A stretch of DNA of 62,268 nucleotides from Triparma columacea. Lineage: Eukaryota > Sar > Bolidophyceae > Parmales > Triparmaceae. The stretch is from NCBI GenBank assembly GCA_030267965.1, contig BRYA01000357.1, positions 1 through 62,268 of the forward strand, read 5' to 3'. Shown in pieces: positions 33,085 through 43,435 of the stretch (position 1 is the stretch's first letter; each line of letters opens with the position of its first letter). The notes below the pieces were generated by a model, which searched no databases, was not told where the DNA came from, and worked only from the letters and a program-made list of their open reading frames with translations. The position numbers were made by a program, and so were the translations under genes.

Positions 33085-34071
33085 TCATACATTGTCATCG
33101 TCGTCATCGTCGTCGTGGAAGCCCTCGGCCTCATGCAGCAGACTGTCGAGGAGCCATACCAAGTAGTTTCGGTTTTCTACCCTGGTGTCAAACTTGTTGC
33201 AGGTGAGCTTCAAGAGCTTCTTGTTGGGGTTATACCTCGGCCCCACAATGTCTATCAAAGCATCAACGGCCTTGTCCGAGAGCTTGAGGTCCTTCACGTA
33301 AACCTCCAGGACCACCTTGAACTCATTCGGGTGGTGGTAAGGAGGCAAAGCCATGCGCTCATACTTTTTTATCTTGTACTTTAGGGCCGACGGGTCGATG
33401 TTCGCCAGGGGCTCGTACGATGAGGAGGAGTCAGAGGCGGGAGTTGGAGGCGGTGTTTCCAAATCCTTGTCTATTGTGTAGTCTTCTGAGTCTGTTTCAT
33501 CCGCAATAACATCATCCATCCCAACCTCAACATCGATGTGACCTTCGACCTGACCTTCTACTTCTTTTGCCCCTTCCTCCCCTTTACTGCCCCCCCCGGA
33601 ACTAAACTGCCTCGTGGTGTGCTGCCCAGAGTTCAAACCAGCGCTCTGCCCTGCCCCCCACCCCCTAATCAAGCCCCCTCCTGCCACCTGCAACGATTCT
33701 TCGAAAGATGATGGATTGTATGCTGATTTGTACACGGAAACTGCGTCGTAAGCAGATCCTGGTGCACTTGCTGTTGCTGTAAACTCCCTCACCGTCTCAT
33801 CCGTTGAGTTGCCCATGCTGTTGTTATTCCCATCAAAGCTCTCCAAGGCCGCGAATGCGGAGAGGCGCTTTGTTCTCCTCGACCCGTGGGCAGTCTGGTG
33901 AGGATGGAACGCAGAAGTCACCGAGGACTGCTGTTTGAAACCAATTTGGGGTCTGCCCCGTGATGATTTGGATGTCCCAAATTGAGCTACTTGGACGCCT
34001 AGGGCTGGACTGTGGGTGCTACTAAGTACGCGAGCTAATGAGCGAGTGCCTGTACTCCATCGCTGAAGCAT
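33085..34071 (-). CDS. MRPS35: Mitochondrial small ribosomal subunit protein mS35
   Basis: Single exon, 328 aa. The N-terminus is basic and free of acidic residues for about 50 residues, as in a mitochondrial presequence. A long low-complexity acidic region follows. The conserved mS35/MRP-S28 domain is at about 225-310: NEFKVVLEVYVKDLKLSDKAVDALIDIVGPRYNP, then KLTCNKFDTRVENRNYLVWLLDSLLHEAE. The protein ends in a run of aspartates. The middle, extended and disordered, is not shared with the animal protein. Confidence 0.85.
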   Translation of the reverse strand: MLQRWSTGTRSLARVLSSTHSPALGVQVAQFGTSKSSRGRPQIGFKQQSSVTSAFHPHQTAHGSRRTKRLSAFAALESFDGNNNSMGNSTDETVREFTATASAPGSAYDAVSVYKSAYNPSSFEESLQVAGGGLIRGWGAGQSAGLNSGQHTTRQFSSGGGSKGEEGAKEVEGQVEGHIDVEVGMDDVIADETDSEDYTIDKDLETPPPTPASDSSSSYEPLANIDPSALKYKIKKYERMALPPYHHPNEFKVVLEVYVKDLKLSDKAVDALIDIVGPRYNPNKKLLKLTCNKFDTRVENRNYLVWLLDSLLHEAEGFHDDDDDDDNV

Positions 34072-34179
34072 TTCGATAAAGGGGGGTCGGAGTTGGAGGG
34101 GAAGAAGACAAAAAGATCAGTGGAGCCCCAGTGGAGGTCCTGGTCAGATCAGATAAAAAAGGTCAGCAGGAATAACATC

Positions 34180-35484
34180 ATGTCCTTCCTAGACACCCTT
34201 CGAGCAGCCCTCGAGGAGGTCAGCGAGAAATCCGAGGTGAACATAGCCGAGGCTATTAAATCTTCTGATCGTGTAATGAAGACAGTCAGGCCCCTCGCAG
34301 ACAAGCACTTCCACGATGCCCTTGACTCTCACTCCAAGGTTATCGCCGGGGTTATCGATCGGCCTGTGTACGGGTATTGTAGTGAATGGCGCGGGGGCAG
34401 CAGCTATTATGTCGATAAGGGCGTTCGTGGGGAAGCGCCCATGGAGCACTTTGATTTCAAACCCCTACCCAAGACGCTGGAGGAGGACATGGAGGAGGTG
34501 GGGAAACGGGTGGGGGGGATGGGACTAGGAGAGGCGCTTAGGAGGGTTGATTTCCTTACCGGTGGTGTGAAGGAAATGGTGGGGGGGGGGGTCGGAGGGG
34601 AAAGGGAAGGGGGGGGGGAGGGTGAGGGTAACAATAGGGAGGGGGGTGTGGAGGCCAACGAGGATGAGCTCTTGAAGTCGTCGGACAAGGACGTGAAGTT
34701 CCCATCCATGGAAGAAATGAGGCTGTCCTTCGGAAGTGTCGCCTCTGCAACCTCTGCGGCCTCTGTCAACACTTCGTCGGCCTCGAGGACGTCTGATGAC
34801 CCCATGGATTTCCTCAACGAGCAGCGCGAAAAACTTGCCGCGCTGCAGAACCTCGCTGAAGTCTCTAAAATGCAAAGCGACCTCGTCAACAGGGTCCAGG
34901 AGAGTATGAAAAGAATTGGGCGAATCGAAGAGGGAGCTGTGAAGGATATGATGGAGGAGGACATACCTCGCCCTCCCCCTCCGATCTCCGAACAAGAGTT
35001 TCGAAGCAGCCAGGAATGGATCGAAAGCAGAGCCACGAATAATATGAATGCAAATCCGAGGCATCCAGCGCCAGTGCCATCCGAGTTTTATGAGTCCATA
35101 GCGAGCGAAGAGTACGAGGATGACTTCGAGTCCTTCGAGGAGGATAAAGAGCCTGAGGATGTCGAGGTACCAAACTGGACTGACAACCTGGACGTTTGGG
35201 CCTCCGTAAATTTTGCTAGTGCCAACGCCAACGCCAAAGCCGGCACCCCCAAACAACAGAGCGGGCAGAGCCGGAACCAACCACCGCCGAAACCACTTCC
35301 TAAGAAGTCGGAGCGCGCGCCACTGCCCAAATATTCACGTCGAGAGAGTGTCAGAGACTCAATAGGGTCGATCGGAACCTCCGCGACGAGAGACTCGACG
35401 ACACCAGAGATTGCTGAACGGATCCTAAGAATGGCGAAAATGAGGCGCGAGAAGCTCGGGAATATGAAAAAGTACAATGCATGA
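34180..35484 (+). CDS. Unknown acidic/coiled-coil protein
   Basis: Not recognised. Single exon from the ATG at 34180, 434 aa. The frame stays open upstream to about 34093 but without another ATG. Residues 1-60 are helical. Then come a Tyr/Gly-rich segment (VYGYCSEWRGGSSYY), a Gly/Glu low-complexity stretch, a serine-rich stretch, a coiled-coil (about 210-260), an acidic EDDFESFEED patch and a basic, Pro-rich C-terminus ending with a short helix. The combination looks like a cytoskeletal or trafficking adaptor, but this is only an impression. Its start is 108 bp from that of mS35, on the opposite strand. Confidence 0.75.
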   Translation: MSFLDTLRAALEEVSEKSEVNIAEAIKSSDRVMKTVRPLADKHFHDALDSHSKVIAGVIDRPVYGYCSEWRGGSSYYVDKGVRGEAPMEHFDFKPLPKTLEEDMEEVGKRVGGMGLGEALRRVDFLTGGVKEMVGGGVGGEREGGGEGEGNNREGGVEANEDELLKSSDKDVKFPSMEEMRLSFGSVASATSAASVNTSSASRTSDDPMDFLNEQREKLAALQNLAEVSKMQSDLVNRVQESMKRIGRIEEGAVKDMMEEDIPRPPPPISEQEFRSSQEWIESRATNNMNANPRHPAPVPSEFYESIASEEYEDDFESFEEDKEPEDVEVPNWTDNLDVWASVNFASANANAKAGTPKQQSGQSRNQPPPKPLPKKSERAPLPKYSRRESVRDSIGSIGTSATRDSTTPEIAERILRMAKMRREKLGNMKKYNA

Positions 35485-35675
35485 CCATACACGTTTTGTT
35501 TTTGATGTGATCGCACTTTTTATTTGATTTTTCGGATTTCTGTAAATCTTTGAAACTACTTGGGTGAATCTCTCTTCTAATGTGTGGCTAGGGGAATCGA
35601 TATGCGACTGCAACCCAGGCCCACCTGCTTCTACCAACCCCCCCCCCGCGCGCCTAACACTCCTTATTCCCTATC

Positions 35676-37394
35676 TTAGTAAACGTGGTTATTGATGAAT
35701 TTCTCATATTCGGTTGAAGCATGCTTGAAAGGGTTGAAGCCTCCTCCGCCCTGGTCTCCACATCCCTTGCTCTGCTTGCTGTACGTCCATCTGAACCAGC
35801 TCATACTCTCCCGTAAGTACTCTCCGGTCGAGGTATGGGACATCCATGGGGGGAGTCCAGGGACGGGGTCGCCAGAAAGGTAGAAGCGGGCATCACCGCT
35901 ACCGCATTGCTGGTTCTTTCCTCCAATGGCAGGAGATGCAAACGTGACCAGTTTGTAGTCGTTTCCCCCTGCAGCAGCTTCAAATACGTAAGCAGAAGCC
36001 ATGGCCCCTCCGAGAGAGTGGCCGGTGACGTAGATTCCTCCGGCACAATACTGGGATGTCCTGGCATAGTTTTCCCACGTCGACCAAGAATTGCTAGACT
36101 TGAGCCTGCTGTACTCGTCCTTAAAGCCATTGGGTATTTTGATCCCGCCAACATCAGACGTGCCCATAACGTTCCCTATAATGTTGGAGTACCAGTCAGA
36201 TCCGTCGTCGGAGCCTCTCATAGAAACGGTGCACTGGTTCGTCGCAGACCCAGACCAGCAGACCTGAGCGTAGGCATTTTCGTTCTTCATGGAGAACCAC
36301 GGAGTCCAGCCGGAGGTGCCGCAAGAGTTGGTTTGGTAGGCCCCGATCGCCATCCGAATCATCTTGAGGTAGATCTTGTCGGTAGTGGACGTGCGGCGGG
36401 AGGTTGGGTCCTCGACCTCCTCGAGGCGCCTGAGCCCTTGGATGATGCTCTCCGCGTCGCCCTGCGAAACCTCAGGGAGGCCACTCACATCACTTGCCAC
36501 GTCCTCCGTGACGAGAGTACAAGCGGACTTGAGATTATCCGGGACGGTCTTTCCAAGGGTGGACTTGAAACTGGCGTCCTGCTTGAAACTCTCGATGGAC
36601 CCGACGACACCTCCCCAAGAGACAGTCTTGGGGACGCCGTTGGAAGCCATCTCAAAGTAAACTGTGCCTCCGGAGCCAAGGTTGACGGACACAATGTCGC
36701 CTGTCTTGCTAACTGAATAGTTTTCCTTCCAGGACTCAAGGTTCACATGGGTGTCGGAGCAGTCAAAAAGCTTGTCGCCCTCAGTCTGTACGAGGTCGAG
36801 GAACTCCTGCTGATTGGTATGGTCGGCGACGTCTCCACTAGTCCAGAATGTCATGCGTCCGTCCTTGACGGATCCCTTCAAGAGCTCGTTAGGCTCGCTG
36901 CCCTTTGCGCTGACTGGAGAGAGGGAGAGGGAAGGGTTAGGGGGGGTCAGTGCTTGGACAGAAAGGGAGGGGGGAGAGGTTATAGGACTGTCACTCACCG
37001 CTCAATTCAAATGTTATATCTTTGGTGGTGGCAGATCTCGCAAAATAAACGGCAAACTGGGCGTCAACACCGTTTACTCCAAGGTCTACAGGGGTGTTCT
37101 CAAGGGATGAAGCAGTTATCTGGCCGTTTGCAGACTGTGCGGGGGTGCGCGCGCGGGGGGTGGGGGGGGGGTAAGATGGGGAAGAAGGGGGTTTGCGTGG
37201 TCCGTTGGGTGGCTGAGGGTATTAACAAAAAGCACGTCAACCTGGCGTCAAGGATCCGATCAGGAACTTACAAATTCCCCAAAGAACTCGGCGTCATCGG
37301 ATGTTCTACTGCGATTAGAGGACAGGACGGTCCCCAAGACAATTCCTAGGACGACAACAACGCCGACGATTGCAAAAATCACTTGACGATTCAT
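35676..37394 (-). CDS. Class 3 lipase, membrane-anchored or secreted
   Basis: Alpha/beta hydrolase of the fungal-lipase-like (class 3) family, acting on acyl-glycerols or galactolipids. Exons 37394-37272, 37134-36999 and 36913-35676, 498 aa. A single hydrophobic helix (about 5-27, IFAIVGVVVVLGIVLGTVL) is a signal peptide or type II anchor. The catalytic triad is visible: Ser in GHSLGG (about 386), Asp in SGDPVPGLP (about 435), His in FNPFKHAS (about 485). The RGSDDGSDW segment is the usual lid-side region. Several cysteines suggest a lumenal or extracellular location. Its start is 52 bp from that of the MGDG-synthase-like gene on the other strand. Confidence 0.88.
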
Positions 37395-37446
37395 ATTTAT
37401 TGATTTGCTTCGCTCAAACTTCTTTGTCAGCCTTCGATGTTCTCAC
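37395..37446. promoter_or_regulatory. Divergent promoter, lipase / MGDG synthase
   Basis: Only 52 bp lie between the two divergent ATGs, so core promoter elements must overlap the leaders or coding regions. Positional call only. Confidence 0.4.
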
Positions 37447-39309
37447 ATGATCTTTATGATGAAACTCAACGAAATTGGGTTCCGGCGCTTCTTCGTTTTG
37501 GGAACAGGGTTATTATTCGTAGTAATCCTTTTGATGGACTACGCTCACAAGATAAGCCCGTACACAATTAGGGAATTAGGCATCGACAAGATCCTTGATC
37601 TCGCAAGGGACAAGTTTGTTTTGAGGAGGCAGAACATACCGAATTTGTTGGTAACTTCAATGACACTGCCCTTTATTCTTGCGTGTCTCTTTTTCGCGAC
37701 TCATCAGGGAGCTCTGGTCGGAGTTGGTGTTGTTGCTCATGGGGTGGCCTTCCATTTTGTGGGAGGAAAGGCATGGGCGCACTTCGCCGCATCTGCAGTT
37801 GCATACGTGCTAGTTGAATTGTGGAAGCTTGCGATCGCATTGAAAGAGCTGAGGGACTGGAGGGCCGCGATCAAGGCTGCCGAGGAGGGGGGGGAGGGCG
37901 ACAAGGGAGAGAAGAAACGCGTGCTCATACTTTACGCAAATGTGGGGAGCGGGCACAAGAGCGCCGCGAACGCCATTGAGGAGGCTCTTAAGGAGAGAGA
38001 TATGGGGGTTATGGTAGAGAAGCTCGACGTCCTGGACTTGTGCTCTCCTGCCTTCAGGTTTGCTATGCAGACTATGTTTCAGAAGCTCACTCAAACTCTG
38101 GCTGGGCAGCATATGCTGGGCTACTTGTATGACATGGGTGACCACGGAAATGAGAAGGGAAAGGTGCAAAGAGCGCTGGAGGATGCTGCGGGTATAGGGC
38201 TTGCGAAGGTCTTGACGAGGTGAGGGAGGGGATGGGGGGGGGGGGCTATAGCGGGCTTCGTATACCCCTCACCTCACGGCTACTAATTCCTTATACTCCC
38301 ACCACTCACAGGTTCAGGCCGACCAACATTGTGTGCACGCACTTCTTGCCATGCCAGCTTGTGGGGACACTGAAGAGAACTTCATCGGTTTTAGCAGGCA
38401 GGATTCGACTCGGGCTCGTCATCACAGACCTCGACTTGCAGAGCATGTGGGTTCAAGAGGGAGCAGTCGACGTCTATTACCTGCCGAGGGAGGATAGCGA
38501 TGTGGTATTGAAGGAGTACGAGAGGCAGGGGAAAGAAAGGAGGGAGAAGGTGAGCACGTGTGCGGGCGGGAAAGCATAGGAATCAACAAGCCTCACGACT
38601 AACAATCCCCGTCGATCCCCCGCAGAGGAAGAGGAAGAAGAGCGTAGTCAAACTGCCGAAACTCAAAGACAAGCTGAGTAGCGTGAGCAAATCAGTCATC
38701 AGTGGGATCCCGATAATGCCAAGGTTTGCCAGGGCTGTCGATAAGATGGTGGAGGGAGGAGAGTTCAAGGTGGAAGCGTTGAAGGAGTTCGGTCTCGACC
38801 CTGGGGACAAGAGGCCCGTGGTGTTGGTCATGAGCGGGGGGAAGCTCATCAAGCAGGTTTTCGAGAACTGTCTCGCTTGCAAAGTCGGGCTGAGGTTCGT
38901 GGTGGTCATGGGGAGGCAGGCGGACGCAAGGGATGTACTGGAAAAGGTGGAAGTCCCGGAGCGTCACGGAGTAACCCTCGTTGGTTTCTGCAAGGAGATG
39001 CCTAAGCTCCTGGCGGCTGCTGACCTCATGGTTGGCAAGTGCGGCGGCCTCACTGCCGCTGAAAATGCCGCCCTGGGGGTACCCATCGTCATCCTCGACC
39101 CTATACCAGGACAGGAACAACGGAACTCTGACATTTTGTTGGAATCGGGGGGGTGTATCAAAGTGAACGATCTCCCATTATTGACGCGAAGACTGGAGGA
39201 AATATTCGGCGACAAGGGGGAAAAAATCAAGTTCATGCGGCGCGGAATGAAAAAACTCGCCAAGCCCAACTCTGCATACACCATCGTAGACGACGTTTTA
39301 GGGGCGTGA
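37447..39309 (+). CDS. MGDG synthase-like glycosyltransferase (GT28)
   Basis: The family transfers galactose or glucose from a UDP-sugar to diacylglycerol; in plastids it makes monogalactosyldiacylglycerol. Exons 37447-38219, 38312-38549 and 38626-39309, 564 aa, with start at MIFMMKLNEIG. Three or four hydrophobic helices occupy about residues 13-145, unlike plant MGD1, which has a transit peptide and a peripheral domain. The N-terminal Rossmann half follows: ILYANVGSGHKSAANAIEEAL (about 166) and VITDLDLQSMWVQEGAVDVYYLP. The nucleotide-sugar half contains GIPIMPRF, VLVMSGG and KCGGLTAAENAALGVPIVILDPIPGQEQRN. Acceptor and sugar cannot be fixed from sequence. Confidence 0.85.
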
Positions 39310-39817
39310 GAGGTTCCTTAAGAAAATGTCGAATTAATAATGTCGAATTACTAAGGTGGGGGTGTTTTATGCGTTGAACATCGCGACTCTTAGCACTTGA
39401 AGAAATCACGGGGATGAAACCCGATTCTAACTTTTTATTAAGCCACATTCATCCACATTTGAATGATCGATAAATATTTCAATTGATTGATTACTGCAAA
39501 TTCTTTTAATATAAAAAATTCAAAATAATTATGTATTGAAATTACAAAACATAATTTTTATATTTGTTCTATTTATTCTTATTCTTCCATATATAATTAA
39601 TTATACAATTTGATTGTATAATCAATGTTTTAAACAATTGAATAGTAATTTCAGAAAATAAAAATTGGTGAATCTGATTTCAAATCTCAGTGATTAGTAT
39701 AAAGCATATTTCTGATTAGAGATTATCCTTTATATTTTCAAAGTTAATAAATAATAATACAAAACACCTGAAATTATAGAACATACGTGTTGGACGTGTT
39801 GTAGAGTCTCTATGTGA
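39310..39817. other. Intergenic, strongly AT-rich island
   Basis: After the MGDG-synthase stop the composition drops sharply. From about 39465 to 39780 the DNA is mostly A and T, whereas genes on both sides are GC-rich. No coding sequence, tRNA or tandem repeat is seen. Origin unknown; an organellar insertion is possible but unsupported. Confidence 0.6.
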
Positions 39818-39990
39818 TGTGAACCTGAGAAGGGAAACAGGACTGAGCAGAAATCAGAGCAGAGGAAACATTCTATAAGACCGATTTTTATACTGTTAAT
39901 AACTGTTGTTTCCAATATAAAAATCGGTCTTATAGAATGTTTCCTCTGCTCTGATTTCTGCTCAGTCCTGTTTCCCTTCTCAGGTTCACA
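39818..39990. repeat. Perfect 75-bp inverted repeat with 23-nt loop
   Basis: Arms 39818-39892 and 39916-39990 are exact reverse complements over 75 nt. The spacer is 39893-39915. Mismatches begin directly outside and inside the arms. No ORF covers it. A transcript would form one long hairpin. Bases 39991-40189 after it hold no gene I can support. Confidence 0.95.
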
Positions 39991-40189
39991 GGACGATACG
40001 AAGACGAACGACTGCTCTCCTGGGGAAACGGGACGACGATGACGTACCTAAAGATTTACATCCTCAATAATATAACAACAACTTTCTATTTTGACCTGCA
40101 CAACCCCCCTGCGAACCCCTTTGCGACGCCTTGACGATAGAAACTTACCCCACCGCTTCTCGTAAGACTAACTTCACTTGCCTCCCTCC

Positions 40190-40794
40190 CTACAGCCCAG
40201 CGTACCGCACTTTCACTTTGTGTTTCTTTAAAAAAACCCTTGGATCCCTTTCCTCCTCCTCCTCTCTCTTCTTCGCGTTCCTCGATCTAACTTTGCATCC
40301 TATCCAAGAAACTAGAGGAAGACAGACCACTGTCCCGGCAACTACCATCTGGACCAGTTTAGCATAGTCATGGACGTCCGACATAGTTAAGAAATCATCC
40401 TCAGAAAAGAAGCAGGCAACAGCACCCAAGAAAATAAGGGGTGGGAGGACGCTCATTACTGCCCCGGCGTACTCTAGATTCATTGAAGTTCTTAGAAAAG
40501 AGTGTAGCACGAGAGGGTATGTCAGTCATCGTTATCGTGAACCCACAAAATCAATAAGACTCACCTGTTCATGCCTGCCTCCCCGTATATTCTCATCAAC
40601 TCGTCCGATTTTGGGGCGCACAGCACCTCATTATCGATGGACGAATCAAACAGACCTTCTAACTGCGACATTCCCGTGTCGTTCGCACGCAGTCCCTCAA
40701 TCTCTCCTTGGAACGGGCCAAAATTTTGACTTTTTGCAACAATTCCGAAAATGGCGAGCAATATTGAGATGAAACCCGCGTCTCCTGAGGACAT
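40190..40794 (-). CDS. Small two-helix membrane protein, unknown
   Basis: Not recognised. Exons 40794-40565 and 40490-40190, 176 aa. Two clear transmembrane segments lie in exon 2 (AVMSVLPPLIFLGAVACFF and VQMVVAGTVVCLPLVSWIG). A basic, Glu-rich C-terminus (RNAKKREEEEERD) follows. A weak hydrophobic stretch (ISILLAIFGIVA) near residue 10 is encoded where the gene overlaps the first FAM177 exon antisense. A second in-frame ATG at 40671 gives a 135-aa product without overlap and has better context (G at -3 versus T). Confidence 0.6.
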
Positions 40795-41822
40795 CGACCT
40801 AACAACTGAGGAGGGGGAGCGTAAGTAGCAGTAATACTACCGCCAGCTCACCACATGCAGAGAAGTCTCACCCCTCCCTTCCTTCTCGCACCCTTCAGAA
40901 GAGGAAATTGAAGAATTACAGTGCGAGGAGATGCCTGATAACCCTGACATGGACCCTGTAAGTGAACTTAGTGGCGTAATTGGGATTTTCAAGTGTGTCA
41001 CCACTTCACCCGACATAATTTTGACTTCTGCAAGTCATCTTGATGGGTTTCCGTGGGGGATTGGTCTACCTTCTTGACGTTTCGGAGGCATTGCGGAGAG
41101 CATCGCGTAGGATTCCTTTGACGAGACTAACACAAACTCTGATCGCTTGCTCTCCTTCACCCCAAAACCCTCACCCCAACCCACCGCACCCCACCCCACC
41201 CCACCCTACCTCTCCCCACCCCAGCTCGAGTACACCGTCCGTAGAATTCTCCCCATTCCCAAGAAGTACTTTTGGGAGCGCAAGAACCCCACGGATCCCA
41301 ACGAAGCTGACCACACCGAGACGCTCTCCTTCCGCACCAAGTTGTGGCACCGTTCTGTGGCTGTCCTCGGGAAGGCCCTCTACGTTGCAGAGTACGCGGG
41401 GGAGATTATTGCACAGGTGAGTTTTGCAGGGCGATGAACGTCCAATCTTCTTGCAATTCCCTCACTTAACTCTTTGCTTCTGTCCTCACAAACCTCCTGC
41501 AGGTCTTTGGCTTGAATGAGAGCAGGTACCAGTACGTGATCGACACTATGTCAGAGGACGACTGGGCGAAAGCAAGGAAAATAAACGAGGAGGTGAGAAC
41601 GAATGGGCTAAAGCATTTGGACTACACTCTGCATGCAACCCGTGCCGTTGCCCACTAACTCAACCCGTTGCCCACTAATACAACCCATTGCCCACTATCC
41701 CCAACCCTTTCCACGTCTCGCTTCGCTCACCGAACACAACATAGAGGGAAAAGGAGTGGGCGGACCATTTGGCCGCCAAGGAAGTGGAGGAAGAAACCGG
41801 AGTCAAGGCCGGCGCCCTGTAA
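40751..41822 (+). CDS. FAM177-family protein
   Basis: Small eukaryotic family of poorly known function; human FAM177A1 is linked to the Golgi. Five exons, 40751-40820, 40899-40957, 41225-41416, 41503-41592 and 41745-41822, 162 aa. The core is recognisable: acidic N-terminus, a Trp-containing segment, then GKALYVAEYAGEIIAQVFGLNESRYQYVID, matching the family pattern LGEKIA..LGI..PKYQYAIDE. The C-terminus is a short charged helix. The first exon lies antisense to the first exon of the two-helix gene. If translation began at the exon-2 ATG the overlap would vanish. Intron 4 has a 20-bp GTTGCCCACTAA tandem repeat and a TCTCGCTTCGCTCACCG word. Confidence 0.8.
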
Positions 41823-41899
41823 AACCATCCATGTTTCCATGTTGTTGCGAAGTCCATCTGTAAATACTAAACATCATTGTTGGTGTGAGAAAGCTGCTC

Positions 41900-43211
41900 T
41901 TATTTCTTAACAACCCCACCTGGATCTTCTCCCCTAAGCCACGCTCGACTCTCGGCGTAAATACCATCTAGACTCTTTCTAAGTTCATTATCTTCAAGAC
42001 TGTCCCCCCCCCCGCCCTCGCCACCCTCAAAGTACTTCTTGCTGAAGGGGCTAAGGTTCAGCATGCCTGGTGGCGGAAGAACGACGATGCCGGGTGGTGG
42101 CATCTGCATCTGCATGGGCATCGGCATAGGCATTGGCATCTTCATTCTCTGGTGCCCATGTCCTTGCTGCTGTTGCGGGTGGCGGAACGGTTGCCCTTGT
42201 CTATTGTAACCATTTTGCATCTGGGGAGGCGAGGAGGAGCGAAGGTAAGCTTCAAGGCCTTACGATGTGTTGCTTTCCAAAGCAGCCCTTCTCACCTGTC
42301 GTTGCTGGTGCACATGCCCGTGTACCTGCTGCCCTTGCCCCTGCCCTTGTCCGGGTCCGTACCCGTACCCGAAACCATGGCCTCCGTGCCCTACCCCACC
42401 CCCATTATTTCTCCTAAACTTGTTGTCATTGATGTTGTTGTTATTGCTATTATTGTTGTTGTTGTTGTTGTTGTTGTTGCTATTACTGCTCCCGCCCGAC
42501 CAACTGTTACCCCCCGAAGGTCCCCCATATGAACACTGCGGAGGAGGAGGAGGAGGAGGAGGGGGTGGAGGAGGAATCTGCGATGCGACGAGTGAAACGA
42601 ATTGCGAAAAGGGATTAGGGAGAGAGGCGAGGATTATGGTTCGATGCCAGCCCTTCCCATGCGAATCTTGCCAAATCGGCCCATTTTGCGGCTCATTTCG
42701 CCGTCCATGTGCCTCACTCCTCTGACTCTCCCCCCCCACTCACTTGCTGAAACTGCTGCTGTCCAGCAGGCAAAAGTATTGGGCCCGGGTAAGGGTACGC
42801 GAAATGCTGAGGAGGTCGACTCTGGCCGATGGCATGGGATGGCATTGGAAGGGGTGGCGGGGGAGGAGGAGGCGGTGGAGGAGGAGCCCTTGGAAGAACC
42901 TTAATTCCAACATTCTCTTGACCGGAGACAGTAGAAGGAGTATTTAATGCCATACTCTTCGTCATTCTAGTCATGGGCGTCATTGGTACGTTTTCAACCC
43001 CGTTAAGCCCGTCCACACTGAACCTCTTTTTTGACCGCCCTTTCTTTTTTTGAGAGGAGTGAAAGGCATTATCCGACCTTGTGGAGAGGGGTGTCCTTTT
43101 TGCACCCAAATCGGAACCATCTCCCCCTATTTTAAACTTTAAAGACTTACTACGCTGATTGTTATCCAAATCAGAATCGGCACTTTCGAGATCGACGCAT
43201 ATACTGAGCAT
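41900..43211 (-). CDS. Pro/Asn/Gln/Gly-rich low-complexity protein
   Basis: Not recognised. Exons 43211-42744, 42577-42296 and 42220-41900, 356 aa, all phase 0. The basic N-terminal third (KKKGRSKKRFSVDG) is followed by a polyproline run. A second polyproline, an asparagine run, Gly/His/Tyr-rich repeats (GHGGHGFGYGYGPG), Met-Pro repeats and SPFSKKYFEGGEGG follow. The C-terminal LRKSLDGIYAESRAWLRG looks folded. The composition is prion-like, as in RNA-granule proteins, which is an inference from composition only. Confidence 0.65.
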
Positions 43212-43435
43212 TATGTCTTTATGTGATGTGGGTGGTGACGAGGTCCAGTGTGTTTCCTCTATTTCTTGGCTTGAGACTCGTATTGGACCTTATCAACGGA
43301 GGAGATCAAAGATAATATAACGTTAAAAAGTACGGGCTGATTATTACTGTCTAAAAATAAGTAAGGGATGCGGCAAATGTTTGGACTCCAAAATCGAAGC
43401 AAAATCCAAGCGGCTACATCCGGCTACCAAAGAAA

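Noticed and set aside
34093..34179. Upstream extension of the unknown 434-aa protein to a TTG codon
   Set aside because: No ATG in the extension; nuclear genes here start at ATG. The ATG at 34180 was used.
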